Made by a program: the position numbers and the translations under genes. A stretch of DNA of 34,201 nt, from positions 1 through 34,201 of the forward strand of contig JAJRVQ010000069.1 in NCBI GenBank assembly GCA_024277255.1, written 5' to 3'. Positions 33,991-34,201 of this stretch are shown here, piece by piece (position 1 is the stretch's first letter; every line of letters starts with the position of its first letter). The notes beneath the pieces are model-generated. The model did not search any database. It had not been told where the DNA came from and saw only the letters and a list, made by a program, of their open reading frames with translations. This stretch comes from Acidobacteriota bacterium. Its GTDB lineage: Bacteria; Acidobacteriota; Thermoanaerobaculia; Multivoradales; SZUA-115.

Positions 33991-34201
33991 TCGTTCCGCC
34001 GCAGCTCCTTGTACTCACGTCCGCCGGGCCCGATGCTTATCACCCGCTCATCGTTTCCGGTCTAGAGGTCCGGCCGGAAACCCGGTCCATTAAGGATAGA
34101 TCCAGGTTGTTGTTTTCCACTGGCTGGCAGAGCTGAGCGGGCTGGCAGACGGTTTGCGTTTTATCTTTGCGATTCCATGGAGGCTATCGAGCCTCTTAGG
34201 G
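33991..34201. other. Terminal intergenic stretch, no gene seen
   Basis: The last 211 bases carry no credible coding frame, RNA gene or repeat. There is a short inverted motif (TTCCGG ... CCGGAA around 34050-34080) and a 9-base direct repeat (GCTGGCAGA) near 34123 and 34142. It probably holds the promoter for the GrpB-family gene, but no clear -35/-10 pair could be assigned. Confidence 0.4.

Noticed and set aside
1..34201. CRISPR arrays, tRNA or rRNA genes
   Set aside because: No regularly spaced repeats, tRNA cloverleaf sequence or rRNA segment was seen in any intergenic region.

Overview
The window is GC-rich DNA from a Gram-negative bacterium. ADP-heptose and heptosyltransferase genes point to an LPS outer membrane, and TonB and type IV pilus genes agree with that. 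The gene style suggests Acidobacteriota: a DUF3417-type glucan phosphorylase beside a very large GH13 protein, and a zinc-finger/TPR protein beside a small exported peptide. I cannot prove the phylum from this sequence alone.

Layout. 1-6306 (minus strand) is a compact complex I operon, nuoABCDHIJKL, with nuoL cut by the window edge and no nuoEFG between D and H. A near-consensus sigma-70 promoter lies just upstream. 6474-7574 (minus) is a MidA/NDUFAF7-type methyltransferase, the family that modifies the NuoD homologue in mitochondria. 7630-10290 (plus) is an LPS heptose set: RfaE1-type kinase, RfaE2-type nucleotidyltransferase and a GT9 heptosyltransferase. 10413-10531 is a long imperfect palindrome, followed by pilB (10566-12284).

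12301-16238 is the most interesting part. A two-gene, lower-GC cassette encodes an AAA+ ATPase (minus, 16082-15081) and a subtilisin-like protease (minus, 15081-12436). It resembles the IetAS anti-phage system. The cassette is bounded by a perfect 26-bp direct repeat made of the last codons of the adjacent PduO-type cobalamin adenosyltransferase gene. This looks like site-specific insertion into the 3' end of that gene, with the end rebuilt by the incoming copy. No recombinase is present. The protease frame contains an in-frame TGA at codon 35, where an Arg codon (CGA) would fit, while the catalytic triad downstream is intact. The window therefore shows an integrase-less defence cassette whose protease is either silenced, started internally or read through.

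16211-20499 carries pduO, an orphan TonB-like protein, a secreted sulfatase/phosphotransferase-fold protein with Thr at the nucleophile position, a 513-bp repeat-like intergenic stretch ending in strong hairpins, and a two-domain sulfurtransferase. 20632-28054 is an alpha-glucan block: phosphorylase, divergent giant GH13 protein, convergent GH57 protein. 28072-31429 holds an ATP-grasp ligase, an S51/class-I-GATase-like protein and an esterase, which may form an uncharacterised ligation/hydrolysis module. 31477-33226 is a zinc-finger/TPR protein behind a small signal-peptide protein, with a perfect hairpin between them. 33403-33990 is a GrpB-family protein, and the last 211 bases show no gene.
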